A DNA stretch of 64,000 nucleotides from the NCBI GenBank assembly GCA_947500445.1, contig CANMSB010000001.1, positions 372,001-436,000 of the forward strand, in the 5' to 3' direction. Below, in pieces: positions 1 to 8,515 of this stretch (position 1 is the stretch's first letter; each line of letters opens with the position of its first letter). The notes beneath the pieces were generated by a model. The model saw only the letters and a program-made list of their open reading frames with translations, did not search any database and had not been told where the DNA came from. Source of the DNA: an uncultured Flavobacteriaceae bacterium. Lineage in GTDB: Bacteria > Bacteroidota > Bacteroidia > Flavobacteriales > Flavobacteriaceae. The translations under genes and the position numbers were made by a program.

Positions 1-407
1 GTACCAAAATTGAAGGCCAGATGCAGACCGACCTGAAAAGTTTCATCACCGCGCTTCATCCGACACCCGCGGTCTGCGGTTTGCCCGTTTCAGGGGCAAA
101 GACCTTCATTTTGGACAATGAGGATTATCCACGCAGCTTTTATACCGGATTTTTGGGCGAATTGAACATCAAGGAAAAACTGTCCCGGCCCGCTGTTGCA
201 AAGCGAAGAAATACCGAATTAAAAGCGTATGATGGAATACGCTCCCGTACGGAGCTGTTCGTAAACCTTCGATGTATGCAGTGGCATGACGATCATATGT
301 ATATATATGTGGGAGGAGGCATAACCGCAGCCTCCGATGCGGAAAAGGAGTGGGAGGAAACCGTGCATAAAAGCAAGACCATGCTCAGGGTGCTTTTGGG
401 CAAATAG
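1..407 (+). CDS. menF: Isochorismate synthase, C-terminal part (cut by window edge)
   Basis: About 134 residues of the C-terminal half are visible; the reading frame is open from base 3, so the gene begins upstream of the window. The stretch carries the signatures of the chorismate-binding family: PTPAVCGLP, GFLGE, LFVNLRC near the middle and IYVGGGIT followed by the EKEWEET tail. The enzyme converts chorismate to isochorismate, the entry step to menaquinone, and menD starts 51 bases after its stop, so the menaquinone role is favoured over siderophore synthesis. An internal ATG at 21 is not the true start because conserved family sequence precedes it. Confidence 0.9.
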   Translation, partial: TKIEGQMQTDLKSFITALHPTPAVCGLPVSGAKTFILDNEDYPRSFYTGFLGELNIKEKLSRPAVAKRRNTELKAYDGIRSRTELFVNLRCMQWHDDHMYIYVGGGITAASDAEKEWEETVHKSKTMLRVLLGK

Positions 408-445
408 TTTTATGTTTTGCATTGGGTAGCAAGCGTATTGCTTTG

Positions 446-453
446 TATTTTTG
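446..453 (+). promoter_or_regulatory. Promoter -7 box (TATTTTTG) of menD
   Basis: TATTTTTG fits the Bacteroidota TAnnTTTG consensus exactly, with a TTG at 422-424 as a possible -33 element. Only five bases separate it from the menD ATG, so transcription should begin at or next to the start codon. Confidence 0.55.
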
Positions 454-458
454 TGACA

Positions 459-2234
459 ATGATATATCCCAGTATTCCTTCGGCCCAGACCATTGTCCAA
501 CATTGTAAGGAAAGGGGCATCAAAAATATCGTAATCTCTCCAGGTTCCCGCAATGCCCCGCTAACCATTGGGTTCTCCGAAAATCCTTTTTTTAGCTGTT
601 TTAGTATCGTCGATGAACGATGTGCCGCGTTTTTTGCGTTGGGTATCGCACAGCAGACCAGAGAACCGGTCGTCATTTGTTGTACCTCGGGAAGTGCCCT
701 ACTGAACTACTATCCGGCAATAGCGGAGGCGTTTTACAGTCAAATTCCCTTAGTGGTCATTTCTGCCGACAGACCTCCCTATAAAATAGATGTCGGTGAT
801 GGACAGACCATACGACAGGATGATGTTTTCCTAAGACACATCGGATATTCCACACATTTGAAACAAGATGTGATCCATGCCACCGATCGGTTAAGGACTT
901 ATGTTCCGGATTGGTTGGAAGGGGATGCTATCGATGTGCTGCAAACAACGGTCCAGCGCAAAAACGACCAAGCGCTGAACAATGCGCTGCATGTTGCCAT
1001 GTCGTCCCAACTTCCGGTACATATCAACGTTCCCTTTGAAGAGCCGTTATACGATAAAGTACAAACGCCTTCCGTTGTGGTAGACGGTCATCCCATACCG
1101 GATGCCGCACCTCGCATAGCAAAGGATAAACTTCGCGAATATGCCGAGCGATGGAACGCTACCGACCGAAAGTTGATATTGGTCGGGGTCAACTACCCGG
1201 ATACAATTTCGCAAGAGTGTTTAGATACTTGGGCGAACGATCCATCGATACTGGTACTTACCGAAACGACTTCGAACCTTCATCATCCTAATTTCTTCCC
1301 AAGTATCGATAGCTTACTGGCGCCTTTGGAAAAAATCGACGACACCGAAGAATGGTTTTCGCGTTTACGCCCAAAAATACTGCTCACCTTTGGCGGCTTG
1401 ATCGTTTCCAAAAAAATAAAGGCCTTTTTACGCGGACACCGCCCCGAGGAGCATTGGCATATCGACCCTATAAAAGCGTACGACACCTTTTTTAGTCTTT
1501 CCCAGCATTTTAAAATTACCCCGAATCTGTTTTTCGACACATTCTTGAAGTACACAAAACCGGTCCAAAGCGATTATTTTCCGTTTTGGAATTCGATTCG
1601 AAAAGGCTTCGAAATGCGACGGGACAGTTACTTAAAACAAATCCACTTTAGCGACATGCTCGCTTTTGGACATATTTTAAAAGCCATTCCCGAGGGATAT
1701 CAGTTGCAATTGGCCAACAGTTCCACCGTGCGTTATGCGCAGTTGTTCGCATTGAACCCTTCGATAACCGTTTTTTGTAATAGGGGAACCAGTGGTATCG
1801 ACGGCAGCACCTCTACGGCCATAGGCGCGGCCTTATATCATAGTTCACCGACCGTATTCCTTACCGGGGACCTCAGTTTCTTTTATGACAGTAACGGACT
1901 TTGGAACGAGTACATTCGTGATGACTTCAGAATAGTGCTGTTCAACAACAGTGGGGGCGGTATTTTTAGAATTCTCCCCGGAAAGGAGCAAAGCGAAAAT
2001 TTTGAACGTTTTTTTGAGACGAAACACAACTTAACTGCCGGCAATCTCTGTGAAATGTTTGGTTTCGAACATATCGGGGTTGCCGATGAGGAAAGCCTTG
2101 TAAAGGCCACGAAATCCTTTTTTGAACAAGGTAAGGCTCCAAAGTTGCTCGAGATAAGTACACCAAGATTATTGAATGATAAAATTTTGCTCACATACTT
2201 CGATTTTATATCTTCGGTTTTTATAAACCATTAA
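459..2234 (+). CDS. menD: 2-succinyl-5-enolpyruvyl-6-hydroxy-3-cyclohexene-1-carboxylate synthase MenD
   Basis: A 591-residue thiamin-diphosphate enzyme that joins isochorismate and 2-oxoglutarate in menaquinone synthesis; cytoplasmic. Visible motifs are PGSRNAPL near residue 30, the VDERCAAFF segment holding the ThDP-activating glutamate near residue 54, and the C-terminal GDLSFFYDSNGLWN cofactor-binding motif near residue 470. The frame is open further upstream (ATG at 417), but the ATG at 459 gives the usual family N-terminus (MIYPSIPSAQT) and lies just after a promoter box, so the longer reading is rejected. It follows menF and precedes the DUF2853 gene; the expected neighbour menB is absent. 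Confidence 0.95.
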   Translation: MIYPSIPSAQTIVQHCKERGIKNIVISPGSRNAPLTIGFSENPFFSCFSIVDERCAAFFALGIAQQTREPVVICCTSGSALLNYYPAIAEAFYSQIPLVVISADRPPYKIDVGDGQTIRQDDVFLRHIGYSTHLKQDVIHATDRLRTYVPDWLEGDAIDVLQTTVQRKNDQALNNALHVAMSSQLPVHINVPFEEPLYDKVQTPSVVVDGHPIPDAAPRIAKDKLREYAERWNATDRKLILVGVNYPDTISQECLDTWANDPSILVLTETTSNLHHPNFFPSIDSLLAPLEKIDDTEEWFSRLRPKILLTFGGLIVSKKIKAFLRGHRPEEHWHIDPIKAYDTFFSLSQHFKITPNLFFDTFLKYTKPVQSDYFPFWNSIRKGFEMRRDSYLKQIHFSDMLAFGHILKAIPEGYQLQLANSSTVRYAQLFALNPSITVFCNRGTSGIDGSTSTAIGAALYHSSPTVFLTGDLSFFYDSNGLWNEYIRDDFRIVLFNNSGGGIFRILPGKEQSENFERFFETKHNLTAGNLCEMFGFEHIGVADEESLVKATKSFFEQGKAPKLLEISTPRLLNDKILLTYFDFISSVFINH

Positions 2235-2255
2235 CATTATTATAAACAAGTAATT

Positions 2256-2600
2256 ATGAGTAAAAGAGATGATTTGATCAAAGTGTATGCAGCAGACGTG
2301 AAAGATAAGTTGGGCGAGACTCCCGATATGGATCTTTTGACCAAGGTAACCGTTGGTCTAGGACCTGCTATCTATAACTTGGATGCTTCCAAGGTTTCCG
2401 GTTCCGATGACAAAGAGTTGGAAACGGTAAAAAACAATTATCTTATCAAAAAATTAGGTTTGAAGGATAGCCCGGAACTTATGGCCGCTATCAAGAGCGT
2501 TGTTGAAAAGTATGGATCCTCAAACAGAAACAAACACCGTGCGGTAATTTATTATATGCTTTGCAAGCATTTTAAAAAAGCGTCGGTATACGACAAATAA
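2256..2600 (+). CDS. DUF2853 family protein
   Basis: A 114-residue soluble protein beginning MSKRDDLIKVYAADVKDK and containing PDMDLLTKVTVGLGPAIYN and the basic C-terminal segment SSNRNKHRAVIYYMLCKHF. This is the DUF2853 family, whose molecular function is unknown to me. It sits 21 bases after menD and is followed by a strong terminator, so menF-menD-DUF2853 probably form one transcript. In flavobacteria this small gene is often embedded among menaquinone genes, which hints at, but does not show, a link to that pathway. No signal peptide or membrane segment is visible. Confidence 0.85.
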   Translation: MSKRDDLIKVYAADVKDKLGETPDMDLLTKVTVGLGPAIYNLDASKVSGSDDKELETVKNNYLIKKLGLKDSPELMAAIKSVVEKYGSSNRNKHRAVIYYMLCKHFKKASVYDK

Positions 2601-2621
2601 AATACCGTCTTATCAGTATTG

Positions 2622-2647
2622 GCCACTCAACTCGAGTGGCTTTTTTT
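2622..2647 (+). terminator. Rho-independent terminator after the menD/DUF2853 unit
   Basis: A 7-bp perfect stem GCCACTC/GAGTGGC (2622-2628 and 2634-2640), loop AACTC, then seven T. Confidence 0.9.
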
Positions 2648-2712
2648 GTTTGTGCGGTTTTAATCGGAACGGCATTTTCCGGTAGGTAGTTATGCCACCG
2701 TTTTCTAATGGT

Positions 2713-2720
2713 TATTTTTG
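2713..2720 (+). promoter_or_regulatory. Promoter -7 box (TATTTTTG) of the cvfB-like gene
   Basis: Exact TAnnTTTG match ending four bases before the ATG at 2725. It excludes the longer open frame from 2692 as the real start, since the box would lie inside that reading. Confidence 0.55.
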
Positions 2721-2724
2721 CAGT

Positions 2725-3561
2725 ATGATCGAACTTGGAAATTATAATACCCTAAAAATTGATAGGGACACCAGTGTAGGGCTTTTTTTAACCAGCGATA
2801 CCGGGGTAGAAATACTGTTGCCCAACAAATATGTTCCAAAAACGTACGAAATAGGCGATATGCTCAAGGTGTTCTGTTATTTGGACCACGAGGAACGTCC
2901 CGTAGCGACCAGTCTGGAGCCGTTTGTGAAACGTAATGCATTTGGGTTTTTACAGGTAGCGGAAGTCAACAAGATCGGGGCGTTTATGGACTGGGGGCTT
3001 GAAAAACATTTATTGGTTCCCTTTCGCGAACAGCGTGACGCCATGAAAGAGGGTCAATGGTATGTAGTATACTGCTATTTGGACGAGCAATCGTTTCGTT
3101 TGGTGGCCTCCAATAAAATAGACCGCTTTTTACAAAAAGAAGAAATTTCGGTATCCGTAGGTCAAGAAGTAGACCTTCTTGTATCGCGCCGCACAGAGCT
3201 GGGGTGGGAGGTCATTATAAATGACAGGCACAAGGGGCTCGTTTTTTTAAGTGATGTTTTTCAACGGATAGGGGTAGGGAATAGCATAAAGGGCTATGTT
3301 AAAAACATCAGGCCCGATGGTAAAATAGATGTAACGCTACAACCGATCGGCAACAAGGCGTTGGAGCCGGCCGCAGAAAAAATCTATCGCATGCTGGTAG
3401 ATCATGGTGGGTTTTTGCCTTTCCACGACAAATCAGACCCCAAAACGATTGCCGCAACTTTTGAGATGAGCAAGAAAATGTTTAAAAAAGGAATCGGTAC
3501 CCTATACAAGGAAAAGAAAATAACCTTGGGGGAGGACGGTATTCGTACTCTGGAAAAGTAA
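2725..3561 (+). CDS. S1 RNA-binding protein, CvfB/YitL family
   Basis: A 278-residue cytoplasmic protein. The N-terminal two thirds contain consecutive S1-like OB folds (for example EVNKIGAFMDWGLEKHLLVPFREQ near residues 80-105 and GLVFLSDVFQRIGVGNSIKGYVKNIRPDGKIDV near 170-205), and the C-terminus has the winged-helix segment typical of CvfB (KIYRMLVDHGGFLPFHDKSDPKTI...FEMSKKMFKKGIGTLYKEKKI). The family binds RNA; in Staphylococcus CvfB affects virulence gene expression, but its role in flavobacteria is not established. It is preceded by a terminator and its own promoter, so it is transcribed separately from menD. Confidence 0.85.
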   Translation: MIELGNYNTLKIDRDTSVGLFLTSDTGVEILLPNKYVPKTYEIGDMLKVFCYLDHEERPVATSLEPFVKRNAFGFLQVAEVNKIGAFMDWGLEKHLLVPFREQRDAMKEGQWYVVYCYLDEQSFRLVASNKIDRFLQKEEISVSVGQEVDLLVSRRTELGWEVIINDRHKGLVFLSDVFQRIGVGNSIKGYVKNIRPDGKIDVTLQPIGNKALEPAAEKIYRMLVDHGGFLPFHDKSDPKTIAATFEMSKKMFKKGIGTLYKEKKITLGEDGIRTLEK

Positions 3562-3635
3562 AGCTTAAAATAATGTATATCAGTGAAGTATATTACTTTA
3601 ACATCGGTTTTTTATCCCTTTACCACTAAAAATTC

Positions 3636-3643
3636 TATTTTTG
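3636..3643 (+). promoter_or_regulatory. Promoter -7 box (TATTTTTG) before the SPOR-like membrane protein
   Basis: Exact TAnnTTTG match about 83 bases before the ATG at 3727; implies a leader of roughly 75-80 bases and drives the 3727 gene plus menA. Confidence 0.5.
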
Positions 3644-3726
3644 CAACAAATGGTCGGCATTTATTGTGTGCCTACCATAGTTTTAATTAACTTTAACATA
3701 TAGGTTCCCTCTAAAACTCACTGTAC

Positions 3727-4326
3727 ATGCCTTTTATAGAAGAAAGCGATTTACTGGAATTGCATAAGGACATTGACAAGGCTCAAATTATTAACGAGCG
3801 ACTTCTGGATCAAATAAAGTTCAAGAACAAAGAACTGCGAAGGAGCAAGATGCAACGCAACGTGTTGGCCGGTATTACGGCGCTCTTTCTTGTCGGGACA
3901 TTGGCCATAACTTCCTTTACGGCCGGCTTGAGTACTTCAAAAAATTATGAGACACAAAATCATTACTTGGTGTCCATAGATAGTTTGGATGCGGTAAAGT
4001 CCAGGATAAATAATTTAAAGGTCCAGAACGAGGAATTGAGCCTGGTAAAGGAATTTTATTTGGCAAAGGAATTTTTGGAGAAGGAAAAAATCTATTCCGT
4101 TCAGGTAAAGTCCTTTGTGGAAAACAATATGACCTTGGCCTCGGAAGCACTCACCAATACCATGTTCGTAAAGACCAATCCGTTTTATTCGTATTCCCTT
4201 GGGAATTTTGAAACCTTGGAAGAGGCGCAGTCGTTTCGCAAACAACTTGTCGATCTAGGTTTTCAGGACGCGTTCGTAGCATCGTACCAAGATGGTAAAA
4301 GGGTGCAAATAGAAGACCCTTTTTAG
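3727..4326 (+). CDS. Membrane-anchored coiled-coil protein with SPOR-like C-terminus
   Basis: A 199-residue protein I cannot name. Residues 1-43 are charged and cytoplasmic, residues about 45-67 form one membrane helix (VLAGITALFLVGTLAITSFTAGL), residues 85-125 look like a coiled coil, and the C-terminal 45 residues (YSYSLGNFETLEEAQSFRKQLVDLGFQDAFVASYQDGKRV) have the pattern of a SPOR or SPOR-like fold: an aromatic-G-F start, an EAQ helix and a final hydrophobic strand. SPOR domains bind denuded peptidoglycan, so an envelope role is plausible; this is inference. Its TAG stop overlaps the GTG start of menA by one base, so the two are co-translated. Confidence 0.75.
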   Translation: MPFIEESDLLELHKDIDKAQIINERLLDQIKFKNKELRRSKMQRNVLAGITALFLVGTLAITSFTAGLSTSKNYETQNHYLVSIDSLDAVKSRINNLKVQNEELSLVKEFYLAKEFLEKEKIYSVQVKSFVENNMTLASEALTNTMFVKTNPFYSYSLGNFETLEEAQSFRKQLVDLGFQDAFVASYQDGKRVQIEDPF

Positions 4327-5234
4327 TGTTGAAAATACGTGCTTGGTTAAATGCGGCCAGACTACGGACCTTACCGTTATCGCTCAGCGGGGTAATCATG
4401 GGTACCGCTATCGCCAACTTTTACGGTTATAGCGATATATTAATTTTTATTTTAGCATTATTGACGACCATAGCTTTTCAAGTAATATCGAACTTCGCGA
4501 ATGATTACGGTGATGGTATGAAGGGAACCGATAATGATGATAGGATCGGACCCAAGCGCGCATTGCAGAGCGGACTTTTGAGCCCCTTGGAGTTAAAAAG
4601 GGGAATCGCACTTACGGCGTTTATCAGTGTTGTACTGGTGATTGTTTTGGTGTATCGGGCATTCGGTACGGAACACCTCGTACTTCCGCTGGTTTTTTTG
4701 ATTCTGGGCGGGCTTAGCATATGGGCAGCTATCCGCTATACGGTAGGAAAGTCGGCCTATGGTTATCAGGGATTTGGTGATCTTTTCGTGTTTTTGTTTT
4801 TTGGCCTGCTCGCGGTCATCGGTTCTTTTTTTCTGTATACCAAGCAATTGAGGTTTACGCCCGTGTTGCCGGCAATTGCCATTGGGGCGCTTAGTGCCGG
4901 CGTTTTAAATCTGAACAATTTAAGGGACTACCGATCCGATAAAAAGGCAAATAAGAACACTTTAGTGGTGAAAATAGGGTTTTCAAATGGCAAACGTTAC
5001 CATTATGCGTTGCTGATAATGGCATTTGTAGCGGTGCTCGTATTCGTAGGAACCTTTGCAAAAACCGTTTTGAACAGTCTACCGCTGTTGGCGTTTGTTC
5101 CGATAGCCTACCATTTTTGGACCGTATTGAATATAAAGGAGCCGGTGGCCATGGACCCCGAGCTTAAAAAGTTGGCCCTTAGCACATTTCTTTTGGCCGT
5201 GCTGACCTACATTACTTATAATAAATTTTTGTAA
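4326..5234 (+). CDS. menA: 1,4-dihydroxy-2-naphthoate polyprenyltransferase MenA
   Basis: A 302-residue integral membrane prenyltransferase of the UbiA superfamily that attaches the isoprenoid tail to dihydroxynaphthoate in menaquinone synthesis. Both Asp-rich motifs are present: NDYGDGMKGTDNDDR near residue 59 and LRDYRSDKKANKNTL near residue 200; eight to nine hydrophobic segments follow the family pattern. The start is GTG at 4326, in a TAGTG overlap with the preceding stop; the only nearby alternative is the TTG two codons' width away at 4329. Confidence 0.95.
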   Translation: MLKIRAWLNAARLRTLPLSLSGVIMGTAIANFYGYSDILIFILALLTTIAFQVISNFANDYGDGMKGTDNDDRIGPKRALQSGLLSPLELKRGIALTAFISVVLVIVLVYRAFGTEHLVLPLVFLILGGLSIWAAIRYTVGKSAYGYQGFGDLFVFLFFGLLAVIGSFFLYTKQLRFTPVLPAIAIGALSAGVLNLNNLRDYRSDKKANKNTLVVKIGFSNGKRYHYALLIMAFVAVLVFVGTFAKTVLNSLPLLAFVPIAYHFWTVLNIKEPVAMDPELKKLALSTFLLAVLTYITYNKFL

Positions 5235-5265
5235 TTTTACTAACCACCTAAAAACCCTACCTATC

Positions 5266-6024
5266 TTGGAACAACCCATTAGAATACTCATCGTTGAGGA
5301 TAATGTCATTATTGCGGATGACATGCAATCCATGCTGGAGGAAATCGGCTATGAGATTGTTGATAACGTAATAGTCTATGAACAGGCGGTAGAAGTACTG
5401 AAGACCCAACAGGTCGATTTGGTATTGATAGATATTATATTGGCATCGGATAAAACGGGAATCGATTTGGGAAAACATATTCGTGAGCACTACGATATTC
5501 CCTTTATATTCGTTACCTCTAACTCCGACAGGGCAACCGTGGAAAATGCCAAAACGGTTAAACCGAACGGTTATTTAGTGAAGCCTTTTGAGCAACAGGA
5601 CCTTTATACCTCTATAGAAATTGCGTTATCGAATTTTATTCGTTCCGACAAAAACGGTGAAGCTCCAGCCAATAATTTGCAAGAGGAGGATGTAGCCGTT
5701 TCCAATTCCGTATTGAAAGACTCGATTTTTGTAAAGAAACAACACTTATACTACCGTATTCAGTTTGGCGATATTCAGTTCATTAAGGCCGATAACGTAT
5801 ACTTAGAAGTGAATACAGTGGATAAAAAGTTTCTCGTTCGTTCTCCGTTAAAGGATTACCTGGAAAAACTTCCGAAGAACAAATTTTATAGGGCGCATAA
5901 GTCGTATATCGTCAATGTCGATCATATTGATGCGATAAACTCAAAAGATATCATGATCAACAATAATTTGATTCCGATTTCAAAGGAGTTTAAGGAGTTC
6001 ATTATTTCTTCTATGAACTCTTAG
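5266..6024 (+). CDS. LytTR-type response regulator
   Basis: A 252-residue cytoplasmic DNA-binding regulator with a TTG start. Residues 5-125 are a receiver domain with acidic pocket E11/D12, phospho-acceptor D56 in LVLIDIIL, and the conserved lysine in GYLVKPF near 107. Residues about 150-250 are a LytTR domain (FIKADNVYLEVNTVDKKFLVR, FYRAHKSYIVNVDHIDAI). It is followed by a terminator and then, 517 bases on, by a TPR histidine kinase of a kind that commonly pairs with LytTR regulators in flavobacteria. The pairing is inferred from proximity. The target genes are unknown. Confidence 0.9.
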   Translation: MEQPIRILIVEDNVIIADDMQSMLEEIGYEIVDNVIVYEQAVEVLKTQQVDLVLIDIILASDKTGIDLGKHIREHYDIPFIFVTSNSDRATVENAKTVKPNGYLVKPFEQQDLYTSIEIALSNFIRSDKNGEAPANNLQEEDVAVSNSVLKDSIFVKKQHLYYRIQFGDIQFIKADNVYLEVNTVDKKFLVRSPLKDYLEKLPKNKFYRAHKSYIVNVDHIDAINSKDIMINNNLIPISKEFKEFIISSMNS

Positions 6025-6049
6025 AATGTCTCCTTTGTCAATACCGATT

Positions 6050-6075
6050 AAATCCCGCTCCAAGCGGGATTTTTT
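6050..6075 (+). terminator. Rho-independent terminator after the LytTR regulator
   Basis: Stem AATCCCGCT/AGCGGGATT (6051-6059 and 6063-6071), 3-base loop, T-run to 6075. Confidence 0.9.
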
Positions 6076-6229
6076 GTTTTAATAGTGCCAAAAACCGCGC
6101 TCACCACAATATTTGGCCGTTTCACAACAAGTATTTTATAAAAAGGCCCCGGTGGCTTACTTTTACTATGTAGAAATAACAAAATAAGCTTCTAAAATTT
6201 TTTCATTTTCATATAGTGTTCTCGTAAAG

Positions 6230-6259
6230 GAGTCCTGAATAAAAATCAGGACTCTTTTT
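6230..6259 (+). terminator. Second terminator-like hairpin with no gene directly upstream
   Basis: Perfect 9-bp stem GAGTCCTGA/TCAGGACTC (6230-6238 and 6246-6254), 7-base A-rich loop, TTTTT. It lies 155 bases after the terminator of the response regulator, with no coding frame between them; see findings for a possible small RNA. The rest of 6260-6541 holds only the promoter of the kinase gene. Confidence 0.75.
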
Positions 6260-6454
6260 AGTTTAAAACGGTAGTTATCTGGGAATATCTTGCTATTTTA
6301 ATGGTATCGTAAAAAACGGTAGCGTATTGCCGGTTTCGAAAGAGTGTTCCCGCCATTTGGGGTGTGTTCTTAAAGACGTTTATACTAAAGTCTTGGTTGA
6401 CAACATAAATAGGCGGTTACACAACAATGTTCATTCCCAATTATACAAAAAAGA

Positions 6455-6462
6455 TATTTTTG
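6455..6462 (+). promoter_or_regulatory. Promoter -7 box (TATTTTTG) of the TPR histidine kinase
   Basis: Exact TAnnTTTG match about 80 bases before the ATG at 6542. Confidence 0.5.
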
Positions 6463-6541
6463 GGATGCACTGAAAGAAACCTAAGTAATAGTCCGTTTTC
6501 AACGTGTTTAAATAACCCCAAGTTATTGCACAGTAACCAAT

Positions 6542-8509
6542 ATGAACAGAACTACCAACCAACTAATAGTACTTTTTCTTTTTTTGGTTTTTTGGGTACC
6601 TCAAAAAAGTTTTGGCCAAGAAACGGCCATCTCCAATGATAACCTTTTTGAGACCTTTAAGAAGGACCAAGAATCACAGAGCAGACTGAATTTTTTCTTT
6701 GGTGAACCGAATCGTTATCGTGAAAACTCCGCCTATGATTGGTTGGATCAAATCAACCTTTACCTACAGCAAGCAAACAAACAAAAGGATTCTACCGTTA
6801 TTTTGGACTACCTGTTGATGCAATCACAGGTCTATCACGATTTAGGGGATTACTATCGTAGTATCGCGATTTCCAAAGATTTGCATAAAGAGATCGATGA
6901 GCTGGACCTCTATAGAAAAGCGTTGTTGTTGGATTTAATGGATCTCAACTACGGAAAGCTCGAATTTTACGCGGAACAAATAGATGTCAGAAAAGAAAAA
7001 CGCGTACTTGGATTGACCGAAAACATTTCTTTTTATGACATTTATGCCAATTTGGGTTTTTACCAAAAAGCTCGGGAGGACTATTTTTTAGAGGAAAAAA
7101 AGAAAGTTGATGAAACGGATTATTATGAGCAATCGATCTTTTACAATAACGTAGGTGATTTTCTCCGCCTGGACAAGTCCCCTACGGCCATCTCCCAATA
7201 CAATAAAGCGGGAGCCTTCATAGATTTGTTTTTAAACGAGGTCACCGAAACGAGAAGTGCAAGACAGTTGACCGAAGCAAACCTTCTAAAAGGAATAATC
7301 GAGGGCAACATCGGTAAATCCTTGGTACAACAGGGGGAGTACAAACTTGCTTTGGAGCGTCTGGAAAAAAGCATTTCGATAATCGATGAATTTAATGCGG
7401 GGAAGTTTTCTTCCGATTTGGTAGAAAACAATCTTGCCATTGCCGAATGTTATCTTCAGACCGGAAACTTTAAAAAAGCGACCGATTATTTGAGTAGTGA
7501 TTTTACTCCGGTAAAGCCGGAAAACATCATCAAAAAAAATCAGCTGTATGCCAATTATTACGACAAAACGGGAGACTACCAGAATTCCATAGCGTATTTG
7601 AAAAGAAACAACCGGATTTCCGATTCTTTAAAGACCAAAGAGTCGCAACTGCGCAGACAACAATTGGAGACCATTGTAGGTGAAGATAAAAACAACGACC
7701 GTTTTATGATCGAGCAACAGCGGCTCGAAATGGAACGGCAGAGAAGTGACATGATCGCACTGGATGAGCAGAACGATACTACCTTTATCCTTTTGGTGCT
7801 CACGCTTTTAGCCTTGGCCGGTCTGGTATATGCTTACCTAAGGAGTATTAAAAATCAGCGTTTGATCGCGGAACAAAAACACATTATCGAAAATTCTTTG
7901 GTAGAAAAAGATTCGCTACTGAAAGAAATCCACCACAGGGTAAAGAACAATTTGCAAATGGTTTCCAGCCTATTGAGCCTGCAAACCAAAAATACCCGTA
8001 GTAAAGCGGCGATCGAAGCCTTGGAGGAAGGTAAAAGCAGGGTGAAAGCGATGGCACTGATCCATCAAAAGTTATATCAGAACGAAGACCTTTCCGTAAT
8101 TGAAATGCAGGGGTATATCGAAAGTTTGATCAATAGCGTACAATCGGTATACAAAAAAGGGGGACATAACATTAATATTACCGTTGATGCCGAGGGCGTA
8201 GAACTCGATATCGATCGTGCCATCCCTTTTGGGCTTATTTTGAACGAGCTGGTTTCCAATTCCTTTAAATATGCGTTTCCTACTGATGATGAGAATGGGA
8301 AAATTTACATTCATTTAAGAAAAATAGGGATTAAAGAAGGCTTTTTCGAGTATACCGATAATGGGGTAGGGCTTCCCGATGATTCTGAAGAGCGCACCAA
8401 CTCTTCAATGGGTATACGGCTTATGAATCGGCTGGCCAACCAGTTACAGACCAAGTTAAACGTCGATAACAATGCCGAGGGCGTACGTTTTTGGTTCAAT
8501 TTTTCTTAG
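6542..8509 (+). CDS. TPR-containing sensor histidine kinase (HisKA_2 type)
   Basis: A 655-residue membrane sensor kinase. Order of parts: signal peptide or first membrane helix (residues 1-25), a periplasmic helical region with TPR-like repeats (about 40-395), a coiled stretch, one membrane helix near 416-434 (FILLVLTLLALAGLVYAYL), then the kinase. The phospho-acceptor histidine is in LLKEIHHRVKNNLQMV near residue 464, which is the HisKA_2 type H-box. The ATPase domain shows LILNELVSNSFKYAF, YTDNGVGLPD and SSMGIRLMNRLANQL. Its likely partner is the LytTR regulator upstream. The stimulus is unknown. Confidence 0.92.
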   Translation: MNRTTNQLIVLFLFLVFWVPQKSFGQETAISNDNLFETFKKDQESQSRLNFFFGEPNRYRENSAYDWLDQINLYLQQANKQKDSTVILDYLLMQSQVYHDLGDYYRSIAISKDLHKEIDELDLYRKALLLDLMDLNYGKLEFYAEQIDVRKEKRVLGLTENISFYDIYANLGFYQKAREDYFLEEKKKVDETDYYEQSIFYNNVGDFLRLDKSPTAISQYNKAGAFIDLFLNEVTETRSARQLTEANLLKGIIEGNIGKSLVQQGEYKLALERLEKSISIIDEFNAGKFSSDLVENNLAIAECYLQTGNFKKATDYLSSDFTPVKPENIIKKNQLYANYYDKTGDYQNSIAYLKRNNRISDSLKTKESQLRRQQLETIVGEDKNNDRFMIEQQRLEMERQRSDMIALDEQNDTTFILLVLTLLALAGLVYAYLRSIKNQRLIAEQKHIIENSLVEKDSLLKEIHHRVKNNLQMVSSLLSLQTKNTRSKAAIEALEEGKSRVKAMALIHQKLYQNEDLSVIEMQGYIESLINSVQSVYKKGGHNINITVDAEGVELDIDRAIPFGLILNELVSNSFKYAFPTDDENGKIYIHLRKIGIKEGFFEYTDNGVGLPDDSEERTNSSMGIRLMNRLANQLQTKLNVDNNAEGVRFWFNFS

Positions 8510-8515
8510 ATTCGA

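Noticed and set aside
417-458. Upstream extension of menD starting at ATG 417
   Set aside because: It would place a hydrophobic, unrelated segment before the conserved N-terminus and it contains the promoter box at 446-453.
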